Source: an uncultured Collinsella sp.
GTDB lineage: Bacteria > Actinomycetota > Coriobacteriia > Coriobacteriales > Coriobacteriaceae
Direction of reading: 5' to 3'
Length of the DNA stretch: 64,000 bases
Assembly: GCA_958435945.1 (NCBI GenBank)
Contig: CAUBIC010000013.1
Span: 1-64,000 of the forward strand
Shown here: positions 1 through 8,690 of the stretch, piece by piece
How positions within the stretch are numbered: position 1 is the stretch's first letter
How the letters are laid out: each line of letters begins with the position of its first letter
The notes under the pieces: generated by a model
Databases searched by the model: none
What the model was told of the DNA's origin: nothing
What the model saw: only the letters and a program-made list of their open reading frames with translations
Translations under genes and position numbers: made by a program

Positions 1-55
1 GAGCGTCCGGCTGATAACCGGGAGGTCACAAGTTCGAATCTTGTCAGGTCCACCA
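1..55 (+). tRNA. tRNA-Ile (GAU), 3' part only
   Basis: The window opens inside a tRNA. The anticodon stem-loop reads CCGG-CTGATAA-CCGG, giving anticodon GAU (isoleucine). The T arm has the TTCGAAT loop, and the 3' acceptor strand CAGGTCC is followed by A and an encoded CCA. The D arm and 5' acceptor strand lie upstream of the window, so only the 3' portion is seen. Confidence 0.9.
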
Positions 56-69
56 TCAAAACTGTGAAG

Positions 70-99
70 AGCCCTGGGGCATTGCCTCGGGGCTTTTTT
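70..99 (+). terminator. Intrinsic terminator after tRNA-Ile
   Basis: An 11-bp stem with two G-T pairs and a 3-nt loop is followed by a run of T, 15 bases after the tRNA CCA end. Confidence 0.8.
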
Positions 100-214
100 C
101 TTGTCTGTGATAAATCTCATTTTGGTTTTGTGTGCTGTGCGAAAGATTGGGTAGTATAGCTATTCAATGCGGTCGAGCTGCCGCGTGTTAACCGCTACGT
201 ACCGGAGGTGTTCC

Positions 215-715
215 ATGGTTCGTGTCGACATAGAGACCATCGTCATGGCCGCCGGTCCCGTGCCATCGCTTATCGTGCTTCGCGAGCGCTGCGGCAAGTC
301 GGACTCGCCCGCACCGCTGCGTTCTCTTTCCATTCAGACTGGTTCGTTTGAAGCTGCTGCCATTAGCCGCGGCATCGATAGCGGCCGTGCCGAGCGCCCG
401 ATTACCCATGACCTGTTGCTCGATACTGTTGACGCCCTGGGTGCCAAGCTCGAGCGCATCGAGATCGTTCGCGCCGAGCCGCCGGTGTTCTACGCGACGA
501 TCGTCGTACTGGCCGATGGTGACGAGCGCAAGATCGACGCCCGCCCCAGTGATGCCATTGCCCTTGCCGTGCGCAGCAATGCCCCCATGTTTGTGGAGGA
601 CGACATCATGAATCGCCTGGGCACTGTTTCTACCCACGCCGAGGAAGTCGACGACGAGCAGGAGTTCGAGAAGTTCGACGAGTTCGTCCATACGCTCTCC
701 CCCGATGACTTCTAA
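215..715 (+). CDS. Bifunctional nuclease family (DUF151) protein
   Basis: A 166-residue protein of the DUF151/BFN family, whose characterised members are small nucleases acting on DNA and RNA; some homologues are stress or wound related. Visible family features are the MVRVDIETIVM opening, a conserved central beta region (VFYATIVV) and the signature RPSDAIALA at about residues 109-117. The C-terminus is acidic (EEVDDEQEFEKFDEF), as in actinobacterial members. I chose the ATG at 215 because GGAGGT lies 5 bases upstream; the frame stays open further upstream but without a ribosome site. The next gene begins at the base after its stop, suggesting co-transcription. Nuclease activity is inferred from family only. 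Confidence 0.85.
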   Translation: MVRVDIETIVMAAGPVPSLIVLRERCGKSDSPAPLRSLSIQTGSFEAAAISRGIDSGRAERPITHDLLLDTVDALGAKLERIEIVRAEPPVFYATIVVLADGDERKIDARPSDAIALAVRSNAPMFVEDDIMNRLGTVSTHAEEVDDEQEFEKFDEFVHTLSPDDF

Positions 716-1105
716 ATGCGGGGCGGCCGGGTTGCGGAGCGTTCGCTGATGGCCGGCGGTATGTCGGCTGAGGCGGCGGCCATTGCACGCGAGGCCCAGA
801 TGCACTCGGAGGCTTCTGAGGCGGCTCGCATTGCCTATGTGACGCAGGCCCGCACGCTTCGCGAGCGTCGCGGCTCGTTTATCAAGATGGTTGTCATCTC
901 CGCCCTTGTTGCGGCAATCTGCTCGCGCCTTCGTGGTACAGTTGGTGCGCTTGGGTTTTCGATCTCTACGGGCCTCGTGATCTGGGGTGTGGTCGATGCG
1001 GTCATGCTGACCAGTCAGATCAAGGTGCTCGACAAGCGCGCAGCGGACATGATGCGCGCCCGCGACGCTGCCGCCAGGATCGCCGCCGAGGCACAAGAAC
1101 TGTAA
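716..1105 (+). CDS. Hypothetical small membrane protein
   Basis: A 129-residue protein I do not recognise. The first ~54 residues are Ala/Arg/Glu-rich and probably helical. Two hydrophobic segments follow (about 55-70 and 77-97, around ALGFSISTGLVIWGVVDAVML), then a basic-acidic amphipathic C-terminal helix, so it is probably an inner-membrane protein with two spans and cytosolic ends. The ATG at 716 abuts the stop of the DUF151 gene. An internal ATG at 749, preceded by GGAG, is a realistic alternative start. Confidence 0.6.
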   Translation: MRGGRVAERSLMAGGMSAEAAAIAREAQMHSEASEAARIAYVTQARTLRERRGSFIKMVVISALVAAICSRLRGTVGALGFSISTGLVIWGVVDAVMLTSQIKVLDKRAADMMRARDAAARIAAEAQEL

Positions 1106-1135
1106 CGACGCCAGACTCGATGGGAAGGTCTAAAG

Positions 1136-1585
1136 ATGGCACAGGATATGCAGGACGCCGGTAACGTCTCCGCCGAGCTCGACGCCATGGTGTGCGATCT
1201 GATCGGCGCGTTCTTGGACGACCTTGCCGCCGGTGAAAACCCTGGCGTGGTCGTGGCAATTGAGGACGCCGCTTCCAACCGTTATCTGGCGGCGCTCGAT
1301 GAGGATGGCGAAGAGGCGTGCCTCGAGGCGGCCACCAACTTTATCTCCGAGCACAAGATGGGTCTTAAGGACGAGGGCCTGGGCCGTATCGCTCGCTATG
1401 CCATCGGCTACACCGGCTGCGTCGAGATTGACGGAGGCTACCACGACGCTCTGCTCGTGAGCTTCTTTGAGACTACGCTCGAGAGCGGTTTTTCGGCATA
1501 TGTGCTGTATGAGGGCATGGGCGCCGGCGATGGTTTTATGTGGAGCGACCCTGAACCTGCAGGTGAGGAAACCCCTCTCATCTAA
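1136..1585 (+). CDS. Hypothetical acidic cytosolic protein
   Basis: A 149-residue, strongly acidic protein without signal peptide or membrane segment, preceded by an AAGG ribosome site. It has a mixed alpha/beta character with conserved-looking stretches (GVVVAIEDAASNRYLAAL; YAIGYTGCVEIDGGYHDALLVSFFE). I assign no family. It is third in a tight same-strand run with the DUF151 gene and the small membrane protein, and may share their transcript. Confidence 0.65.
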   Translation: MAQDMQDAGNVSAELDAMVCDLIGAFLDDLAAGENPGVVVAIEDAASNRYLAALDEDGEEACLEAATNFISEHKMGLKDEGLGRIARYAIGYTGCVEIDGGYHDALLVSFFETTLESGFSAYVLYEGMGAGDGFMWSDPEPAGEETPLI

Positions 1586-1703
1586 AATCGCTAAAATAAA
1601 CGAGTTTTTCGGTAAAAGGCTCAATATTCCCGCTGAGCGTTGTATCGCTGGGCGGGCCGCATACGCGTGCCGTTTGTATATGGATAGAAGATAGGGGAAC
1701 TAC

Positions 1704-3542
<1,839 letters not shown>

Positions 3543-3570
3543 GCGCCGAGCTTTATAGCGACTAACAAGA

Positions 3571-3605
3571 AAGGGCGCCGACCATCGCGGTCGGTGCCCT
3601 TTTTG
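3571..3605 (+). terminator. Intrinsic terminator after typA
   Basis: A 12-bp stem (AGGGCGCCGACC and its complement with one wobble) with a 5-nt loop and a T5 tail, 29 bases after the typA stop. Confidence 0.9.
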
Positions 3606-3665
3606 GTGCACAGGGATTGAGTTGGTCTGCACCACCGCAAAGGTGTCTGTCCCCTTTGCGGTGGT
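3605..3665. repeat. REP-like double hairpin with GTCCC core
   Basis: Two adjoining hairpins. GGTGCA (3605-3610) pairs with TGCACC (3628-3633), and ACCACCGCAAAGG (3631-3643) pairs perfectly with 3653-3665 around a loop containing CTGTCC. The GGGACAG/CTGTCCC core recurs in hairpins at 27.5, 30.1, 32.1, 39.9 and 42.4-42.6 kb. It sits between the convergent typA and bactofilin-like genes. Confidence 0.7.
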
Positions 3666-3671
3666 TGACGG

Positions 3672-4817
3672 CTAGGCGGAAGGAAGGCCCGGAGTATTGG
3701 CGGCCTGCTGCGGCTTGAGGCGGGCGTTGCGCCAGATGATCTGGATGACGTAGCCGAGCGTAAAGACGAAGGCTACGCCGCTGACAAAGCTGCCCATAAG
3801 GGGAAGTGCCGTGAGTGCGCCCGCGGCGATACCGCCCACGGCGGCCATGGCGTAGCGGTTCTGGCTGTGTCCGATCATGCGTGCGATCGCGGTGCCCGTA
3901 AACGCCGCCGAGACCAGAGCGATACCGATCACGGCGCACATGAGAGCTCCGGCGAGTGACAGACCTGCAATCGAGATGATGAGTAACAGGACGGCGGGAA
4001 CGGCGGCCACCGTGCCCAAAAGACCGCTCACCCACAGAGGGGTAGGTCGTTGACGAAGCATGCCGGCGGCGCTGGCGGTCGCGCGCGGAAAGACGAGCTC
4101 GAGGAGGATCGCGACAAAGCAGGTGGAAAGCGCCGCGGCGACGATGCCGCCGATGGTGTCGTTAATCGTTGAGGTGTTCTCGTTCTCGGTACGGTCGATC
4201 TTGAGGGCTCCGACCTGAGCGCCCTCGGCCCGCTCGGGGTCCTCGGAAACATGCGCGCTCACGGTGCCGGTGATGCGGGCGTTTTTGCCCAAGACGAGCT
4301 TGTCGGCCCAAACCTCGACATCGCCCTCGACGGTGCCGTCGATGGTCACCGTATCGCCTGCAAGTGCTGCCGACTTGGTGGAGCCTCGCAGGGCAACAGT
4401 ATCGCCCATCGCGTAAAAACAGTTGGCGGTGCTACCGGTGTTGAGCACGACGTGCTTACCGGCTACCGTCACGCTGCCATCGATTGCGGTTTTGGAGATA
4501 TCGATGGTGCGCGCCGCCAGGCGAATGGCGCCGCCTACGGTGCAGTCGCGAATCGATAGGCTGTCGCCTGCCGCGATAATATCGCGGCCGATGGAGGCAT
4601 CGTCCAGGTTAAGGCTTTGGCCAGCCCAGTACAGGTCGCCCGCGACGCCAGACGGATTTGAGTCAGCTTCGGTTGCGAGTACGTTGCCCGCGGTGTCTGT
4701 GCCGGCGAACGACGCCGTGGGAAGTACGGTCAGCGCAAGCGCAATCAGTACGAATAGGAGGGCGATGCGGGCCTGCGCTTTGTGGCGCTTGGTCGACGGT
4801 TCTAGGTTGCAAGGCAT
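3672..4817 (-). CDS. Exported polymer-forming (bactofilin-like) membrane protein
   Basis: A 381-residue protein. The start at 4817 has AAGGA six bases upstream; earlier in-frame codons lack a site. A signal peptide or anchor occupies about residues 16-40 (ALLFVLIALALTVLPTASFAG). It is followed by a repeat-rich beta segment of the polymer-forming/bactofilin type with regularly spaced turns (about 55-190: SIRDCTVGGAI, KTAIDGSVTVAG, TIDGTVEGDVEVWADKLV). The C-terminal half has four or five membrane spans and a basic end. Such proteins may form an extracytoplasmic beta-solenoid scaffold tied to the membrane; the exact role is unknown. It is convergent with typA. Confidence 0.75.
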   Translation of the reverse strand: MPCNLEPSTKRHKAQARIALLFVLIALALTVLPTASFAGTDTAGNVLATEADSNPSGVAGDLYWAGQSLNLDDASIGRDIIAAGDSLSIRDCTVGGAIRLAARTIDISKTAIDGSVTVAGKHVVLNTGSTANCFYAMGDTVALRGSTKSAALAGDTVTIDGTVEGDVEVWADKLVLGKNARITGTVSAHVSEDPERAEGAQVGALKIDRTENENTSTINDTIGGIVAAALSTCFVAILLELVFPRATASAAGMLRQRPTPLWVSGLLGTVAAVPAVLLLIISIAGLSLAGALMCAVIGIALVSAAFTGTAIARMIGHSQNRYAMAAVGGIAAGALTALPLMGSFVSGVAFVFTLGYVIQIIWRNARLKPQQAANTPGLPSA

Positions 4818-4923
4818 AGTGAATCCTTCGTTAGATACTCGGCATATATCTAACAGGGTACCCAACGTGCGAGCGCTCTAAAAGAACCTCTCGGTTGCAT
4901 TTCGAAAGGTCGTGCCGTGCTAT

Positions 4924-5613
4924 CTACTTTTTGCGATGTAAAAAGTGCGCGATGTCTTCTTCGGTGGGGCTTTTGATGTCAAAGCGCAGCGAGAGCCAGC
5001 GCAGACCCATGGTCACGATAACGCATACGACCAGCGCGGCGACATTGCTGACCAAGCCACTCATGACGAGGCTTACATAGCTTGCCGATCCGGCGATGGC
5101 CGCGATGGCATAAAAGTTGGTGCGTTGGAAAATGCCCGGAACCACGCCCATAAAGCCGTCGCGCAGCATGCCGCCGCCCACCGCGGTGAAAAAGCCCATC
5201 ATGATGCAAACGACGGGTGCAAATCCGTAGACCAGTGCCTTGTCTGCGCCGGTTGCCGCATAGATGCCGACCGAGATGATGTCGAGCAGGGGGATGAGTT
5301 TGTCGGGCTTATCGACGATTGCCGGGAAGATGTAAATGATGGCCGCCGTGGCGATGGAGAGCGGCAGCGCCATTGGCTGGTTGAGGATGTAGACGTTGCC
5401 GACCTGGAGTGTCATGTCGCGCAAAAGACCGCCGCCCAGACCGCAGACTACCGCGAGTGCGACCGCGCCCACCAGGTCGAGCTTGTGTTCGCGCGCAACC
5501 AGCACACCCGAGATCGATGCAGCGACAACGGCGAACATCTCGAGCCAAAATGGGATAGCGACCATGGCATCCGAGGCATGTGAGGTAACGGTTATGGCGG
5601 CGACGACGGGCAA
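4924..5613 (-). CDS. TRIC/UPF0126-type cation channel family membrane protein
   Basis: About 229 residues with six or seven hydrophobic helices and the duplicated glycine-rich motif of the UPF0126/TRIC family: GLGGGLLRDMTL in the first half and AVGGGMLRDGFMG in the second. Prokaryotic TRIC homologues form trimeric monovalent cation channels. I chose the TTG at 5613 because AAAGGA lies seven bases upstream and it gives the usual family length. The frame continues to an ATG at 5730, but that stretch does not look like protein. Confidence 0.8.
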   Translation of the reverse strand: MPVVAAITVTSHASDAMVAIPFWLEMFAVVAASISGVLVAREHKLDLVGAVALAVVCGLGGGLLRDMTLQVGNVYILNQPMALPLSIATAAIIYIFPAIVDKPDKLIPLLDIISVGIYAATGADKALVYGFAPVVCIMMGFFTAVGGGMLRDGFMGVVPGIFQRTNFYAIAAIAGSASYVSLVMSGLVSNVAALVVCVIVTMGLRWLSLRFDIKSPTEEDIAHFLHRKK

Positions 5614-5731
5614 GATGGGGTCCTTTGAGTTGCGGGTTTGGACAATGCCCGTACATAGTACATGTTCGGCGCCTATTGCGACCCTATTGCTCGGCAAACG
5701 GTCGGGACTGGGTACGGTCATAGGGCCCAAG

Positions 5732-5790
5732 CATGTACATCACCCTCCAAAGATGTCGAACAATGCCGTTTTTGGAGGGTGATGTACGTG
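5732..5790. repeat. 20-bp inverted repeat
   Basis: Arms 5732-5751 and 5771-5790 are complementary over 20 bases with one G-T pair, around a 19-nt loop. It lies upstream of the TRIC-type gene and could be a regulatory hairpin or a small palindromic repeat. Confidence 0.75.
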
Positions 5791-5850
5791 TTTGGGGATC
5801 TGGGTTGATGCTGAATGCGATGGGGGCGTGGCTGAATAGGAGGGATGTCC

Positions 5851-5977
5851 AAATTTTGAGCGGAGCTCAAAATTTATTCGGTCGGCTTGCGCCGACCGCG
5901 CTGCGCTAAAAACGCGCCACCGGCGCGTTTTCTTTACGCTCCGCGCCCTGGCGGGTTCGAATCCCTCCTCCTCTGCC
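5851..5977 (+). repeat. Three-hairpin patch ending in a copy of a tRNA-Ser 3' end
   Basis: Three consecutive hairpins: AAATTTTGAGC (5851-5861) with 5865-5875; CGGTCGGC (5879-5886) with 5891-5898; and AAAACGCGCC (5909-5918) with 5922-5931. Then 5953-5973 matches, for 21 bases, the T-arm and acceptor 3' end of the tRNA-Ser gene at 6042-6132, but on the opposite strand. No 5' half of a tRNA is visible here, so this is a remnant or repeat and not a functional tRNA. Confidence 0.65.
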
Positions 5978-6003
5978 GTATTTATTTGTAAGGGACTCAA
6001 AAC

Positions 6004-6030
6004 AAAAAAGCCCCCATTCCCGGGAGCTTT
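6004..6030 (-). terminator. Terminator after tRNA-Ser(CGA)
   Basis: Read on the minus strand, a 7-bp stem (AGCTCCC/GGGGGCT, one wobble) is followed by TTTTTT, 12 bases beyond the tRNA CCA. Confidence 0.75.
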
Positions 6031-6041
6031 CTCAACCAAAA

Positions 6042-6132
6042 TGGCGGAGGAGGAGGGATTCGAACCCTCGTGACCTTATACAGGCCAAACGGTTTTCGAG
6101 ACCGCCGCATTCAACCACTCTGCCACCCCTCC
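6042..6132 (-). tRNA. tRNA-Ser (CGA)
   Basis: A 91-nt class II tRNA on the minus strand. It has acceptor GGAGGGG with a complementary 3' strand, anticodon loop CTCGAAA (anticodon CGA), a long variable arm, T loop TTCGAAT, discriminator G and an encoded CCA. Confidence 0.93.
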
Positions 6133-6141
6133 GCGTGGGGT

Positions 6142-6172
6142 AAAAACAAAGCAGGCACTAAGGCCTGCTTTG
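6142..6172 (-). terminator. Terminator after tRNA-Ser(GGA)
   Basis: An 8-bp stem AAGCAGGC/GCCTGCTT with a 6-nt loop. On the minus strand it is followed by TTTGTTTTT, between the two tRNA-Ser genes. Confidence 0.75.
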
Positions 6173-6180
6173 GAATTAAC

Positions 6181-6271
6181 TGGCGGAGAGTCAGGGATTT
6201 GAACCCTGGAGACGCTTTTGACGCCTACACGATTTCCAATCGTGCTCCTTCGGCCACTCGGACAACTCTCC
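6181..6271 (-). tRNA. tRNA-Ser (GGA)
   Basis: A 91-nt class II tRNA on the minus strand. The acceptor GGAGAGT pairs with its 3' strand, the anticodon loop TTGGAAA gives GGA, a variable arm is present, the T loop is TTCAAAT, and G-CCA ends the gene. Confidence 0.93.
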
Positions 6272-6334
6272 GTTAAATGCGAAAGTCAGTATACACGAGG
6301 AATCGAAAAGTGCAAACAGAAAACTTGGCATTTT

Positions 6335-6673
6335 TTAAAGCGCTCGCTCCGCACCCGTATCCGGCATGTGCCAGATGAGTACTAAAAAAGCATCCTGACC
6401 AGCCAGATCCCGCTCGATGATCTGTTCAAAATAGGTATTCATGAATGACGTGGCAGCGAATTTAAAAATTTTGAGGCAATCGATCGAACCGGTGGTATGC
6501 ATTTCGTGACCACAACCCTGCAATCGGCGACCTGCGGTTTGACTCAGGTTGTCCTCGCCGCAGCGTATCTTGCTATCGAATTCGTCAAGCTCTTGGTCAG
6601 CATTTGGTTGGAATACGCATGAAGAGCCGTGTAAGCATGGGTATATGTGGAGGTCATGAGGTTGTAGCTGCAT
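6335..6673 (-). CDS. Doubtful hypothetical protein in an AT-richer patch
   Basis: An open frame of about 112 codons whose base composition is clearly less GC-rich than its neighbours. The product has no recognised domain; it holds several Cys and His residues and a plausible helical C-terminus (CLKIFKFAATSFMNTYFEQIIE). No good ribosome site precedes the ATG at 6673; the frame extends upstream to 6754 but then crosses the rpsF promoter. It could be a decayed or foreign gene, or a chance open frame. Otherwise this ~500-base stretch holds only the rpsF promoter and leader. Confidence 0.3.
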   Translation of the reverse strand: MQLQPHDLHIYPCLHGSSCVFQPNADQELDEFDSKIRCGEDNLSQTAGRRLQGCGHEMHTTGSIDCLKIFKFAATSFMNTYFEQIIERDLAGQDAFLVLIWHMPDTGAERAL

Positions 6674-6677
6674 ATTC

Positions 6678-6706
6678 TTGCAGCCTGGGAGGTTGAAAGA
6701 TATTAT
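6678..6706 (+). promoter_or_regulatory. Sigma-70-type promoter of the rpsF operon
   Basis: TTGCAG (6678-6683) is separated by exactly 17 bases from TATTAT (6701-6706), 71 bases before the rpsF start and on the correct strand. Confidence 0.65.
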
Positions 6707-6723
6707 TACCAAGTCTTTTCCTG

Positions 6724-6750
6724 CTTCAGGCGCACCTTCACGACCTGAAG
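6724..6750 (+). promoter_or_regulatory. Leader hairpin upstream of rpsF
   Basis: A perfect 7-bp stem CTTCAGG/CCTGAAG with a 13-nt loop (CGCACCTTCACGA) lies in the 5' leader between the promoter and the ribosome site. rpsF leaders in many bacteria bind the S6:S18 complex for autoregulation. Placement fits that role, but I cannot confirm the consensus. Confidence 0.45.
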
Positions 6751-6777
6751 CCACATTTGCCCAGAGGAGGTGACAAT

Positions 6778-7071
6778 ATGAAGGCTTATGAACTGCTGTT
6801 CTTTGTTGACCCGTCGCTCGACCCCGAGACTCGTCTCGCTGTTATGAAGCGTATCGATACCACGATCGCTGAGGGCGCTGGCAAGGTCGACTCCGTTGAC
6901 GAGTGGGGCAAGCGCAAGCTCGCCTACGAGATCAACGACCTCACCGATGGTGACTACACCCTCATCAACTTCCACGCAGATCCTACCCAGATCGCCGAGC
7001 TTGATCGCGTCCTGCGCATCACCGACGCTGTGGTCCGCCACATGATCGTCCGTCGCGACGACCAGGAGTAA
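6778..7071 (+). CDS. rpsF: 30S ribosomal protein bS6
   Basis: A 97-residue bS6, which binds the 16S rRNA platform together with bS18. The N-terminus MKAYELLFFVDPSL and the central WGKRKLAYEINDLTDGDYTLINF are family hallmarks. The ATG at 6778 follows GAGGAGG at ideal spacing. It heads the classic rpsF-ssb-rpsR-rplI operon, so stoichiometric partners bS6 and bS18 are co-expressed with SSB. Confidence 0.97.
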   Translation: MKAYELLFFVDPSLDPETRLAVMKRIDTTIAEGAGKVDSVDEWGKRKLAYEINDLTDGDYTLINFHADPTQIAELDRVLRITDAVVRHMIVRRDDQE

Positions 7072-7119
7072 GACTGTCGTTTTGGACTGGGCTTGTGCCC
7101 CAAGAGGAAGTAGTGAGTT

Positions 7120-7572
7120 ATGAGCATCAATCGAGTGAACATCACCGGTAACCTCACCCGCGATCCCGAGCTGCGCGCCACCGCCGGCGGAACCCAGGTT
7201 CTGTCCTTTGGCGTCGCCGTGAACGATCGTCGCCGCAACGCGCAGACTGGCGAGTGGGAGGACTATCCCAACTTTGTCGACTGCACTATGTTCGGCACCC
7301 GCGCCGAGGCCGTGAGCCGTTTCCTGGCAAAGGGAAACAAGGTCGCGATCGAGGGCAAGCTGCGCTACAGCTCTTGGGAGCGCGACGGTCAGCGCAGGAG
7401 CAAGCTTGAGGTCATCGTCGATGAGATCGAGTTTATGAGCTCCCGTGGTGGCCAGGGTGGCTACGATCAGGGCGGTTACGCCCCCGCAGCTCCCGCGCCC
7501 GCAGCACGTCCTGCCGCACCGGTGGCTACGCCGCCCACGGTCGACGTCTACGATGAGGACATCCCGTTCTAA
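7120..7572 (+). CDS. ssb: Single-stranded DNA-binding protein
   Basis: A 150-residue SSB with an N-terminal OB fold (about 1-105; INRVNITGNLTRDPELR, DYPNFVDCTMFGTRAEAVSRFLAKGNKVAIEGKL). A Gly/Gln/Ala/Pro-rich disordered linker follows, then the conserved acidic tip DEDIPF that recruits replication and repair partners such as PriA and RecO. Its place between rpsF and rpsR is the usual arrangement. Confidence 0.97.
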   Translation: MSINRVNITGNLTRDPELRATAGGTQVLSFGVAVNDRRRNAQTGEWEDYPNFVDCTMFGTRAEAVSRFLAKGNKVAIEGKLRYSSWERDGQRRSKLEVIVDEIEFMSSRGGQGGYDQGGYAPAAPAPAARPAAPVATPPTVDVYDEDIPF

Positions 7573-7644
7573 GGGTTGTTCACCTATTTTTGAGTGAGAG
7601 GCGGCTTCGGCTCGCCGAAGTTGCCAAACGAAAGGTATTTTGAC

Positions 7645-7911
7645 ATGGCTAATGATTATTCTGCACGTCAGCCGCGTCGTAAGTACTGCCAGTTCTGCAA
7701 GGAGAACACTGAGTTCATCGACTATAAGGACACTCAGCTTCTCCGTAAGTACATGACCGACCGTGGCAAGATCAAGCCCCGTCGCGTCACTGGCGCTTGC
7801 ACGCAGCATCAGCATGACATCGCCAACGCCATCAAGCGCGCCCGCGAGATGGCTCTCCTGCCGTACACCGTCCCCGTGGTTTCCTCTCGTGGCAACCGCG
7901 ACCGCGGCTAA
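7645..7911 (+). CDS. rpsR: 30S ribosomal protein bS18
   Basis: An 88-residue bS18. The start at 7645 follows GAAAGG; upstream codons are non-homologous. Characteristic sequence includes [19 protein letters not shown] and [16 protein letters not shown]. The Cys pair CQFC near the N-terminus suggests the zinc-binding C+ form, although only part of a four-Cys set is obvious. Confidence 0.96.
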   Translation: MANDYSARQPRRKYCQFCKENTEFIDYKDTQLLRKYMTDRGKIKPRRVTGACTQHQHDIANAIKRAREMALLPYTVPVVSSRGNRDRG

Positions 7912-7926
7912 GAAGGGAGACGCATC

Positions 7927-8466
7927 ATGAAGGTTATTCTTCTCGATGAGATCAAGGGCAAGGGCGGCGAGGGTGACGTCGTAGAGGTCGCTCAGGGTTA
8001 CGCTGAGAACTTCCTGTTCCCCAAGAAGCTCGCTGTTGCCGCCACCAAGGGCAACCTCAAGCAGCTTGACGAGCGTCGCAACAACATCGCCAAGCGCGAG
8101 GCCGTCCGTCTGGCTACCGCCAACGAGACCAAGGCTGCCTTCGAGGGCAAGCAGGTTACCGTTGACGTCAAGGTTGGCGACGAGGGCATCCTCTTTGGCT
8201 CCGTTACCGCCGCTATGATCGCTGACGCCATCAAGGATCAGCTCGGTATGGACATCGACCGCAAGCGCGTCGAGCTCGGTAAGCCCATCAAGGTTGCCGG
8301 TGCCCACACCGTCGCTATCTCGCTGTACCGCGAGATCAAGGCCGAGGTTGTCGTTCTCGTCGGCGTTACCGCCGAGGAGCTCGCTGCCGAGGCTGAGGTT
8401 GAGGAGACCGCTGAGGTCGCCGAGACCGAGACCGCCGAGGTCGAGACCGAGGCTGCTGCTGAGTAG
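7927..8466 (+). CDS. rplI: 50S ribosomal protein bL9 with acidic C-terminal tail
   Basis: bL9 of the ribosomal L1-stalk base. The N-terminal domain MKVILLDEIKGKGGEGDVVEVAQGYAENFLFPKKLA and the long connecting helix are typical. Length is 179 residues against about 148 in most bacteria. The excess is a low-complexity acidic tail (about 145-179) of Glu/Ala/Val/Thr repeats ending AAAE. It is last in the rpsF operon and is followed by a terminator. Confidence 0.96.
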   Translation: MKVILLDEIKGKGGEGDVVEVAQGYAENFLFPKKLAVAATKGNLKQLDERRNNIAKREAVRLATANETKAAFEGKQVTVDVKVGDEGILFGSVTAAMIADAIKDQLGMDIDRKRVELGKPIKVAGAHTVAISLYREIKAEVVVLVGVTAEELAAEAEVEETAEVAETETAEVETEAAAE

Positions 8467-8498
8467 CATTTGCTGCAACGCAACAATCTTGTTCTAAG

Positions 8499-8535
8499 AA
8501 GGGCGCTCTGGGAGACCAGGGCGCCCTTTTATTTT
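8499..8535 (+). terminator. Intrinsic terminator of the rpsF operon
   Basis: A stem of about 13 bp (AAGGGCGCTCTGG with its complement, one wobble), a 4-nt loop and a T-rich tail, 32 bases after rplI. Confidence 0.9.
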
Positions 8536-8690
8536 CTACGCTCGGCGAGCGCCATGGCAGGCGTTGCGGTGAGGTTCCAAATGCGGGACCGTTTATCCGT
8601 TTCGTTCGGTGATGATTGCCGGGGCGCGGCCCGTTTTGGGACTGTGGCTGATACTATGGATGCTCGCAAGCGATATGAATGAGGATGCTC

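Noticed and set aside
5740..6039. A minus-strand open frame of 99 codons beside tRNA-Ser
   Set aside because: It runs through the hairpin trio, the tRNA 3' copy and a terminator. Its EEEGFEPAR-like peptide is a translation of tRNA sequence, not a protein.
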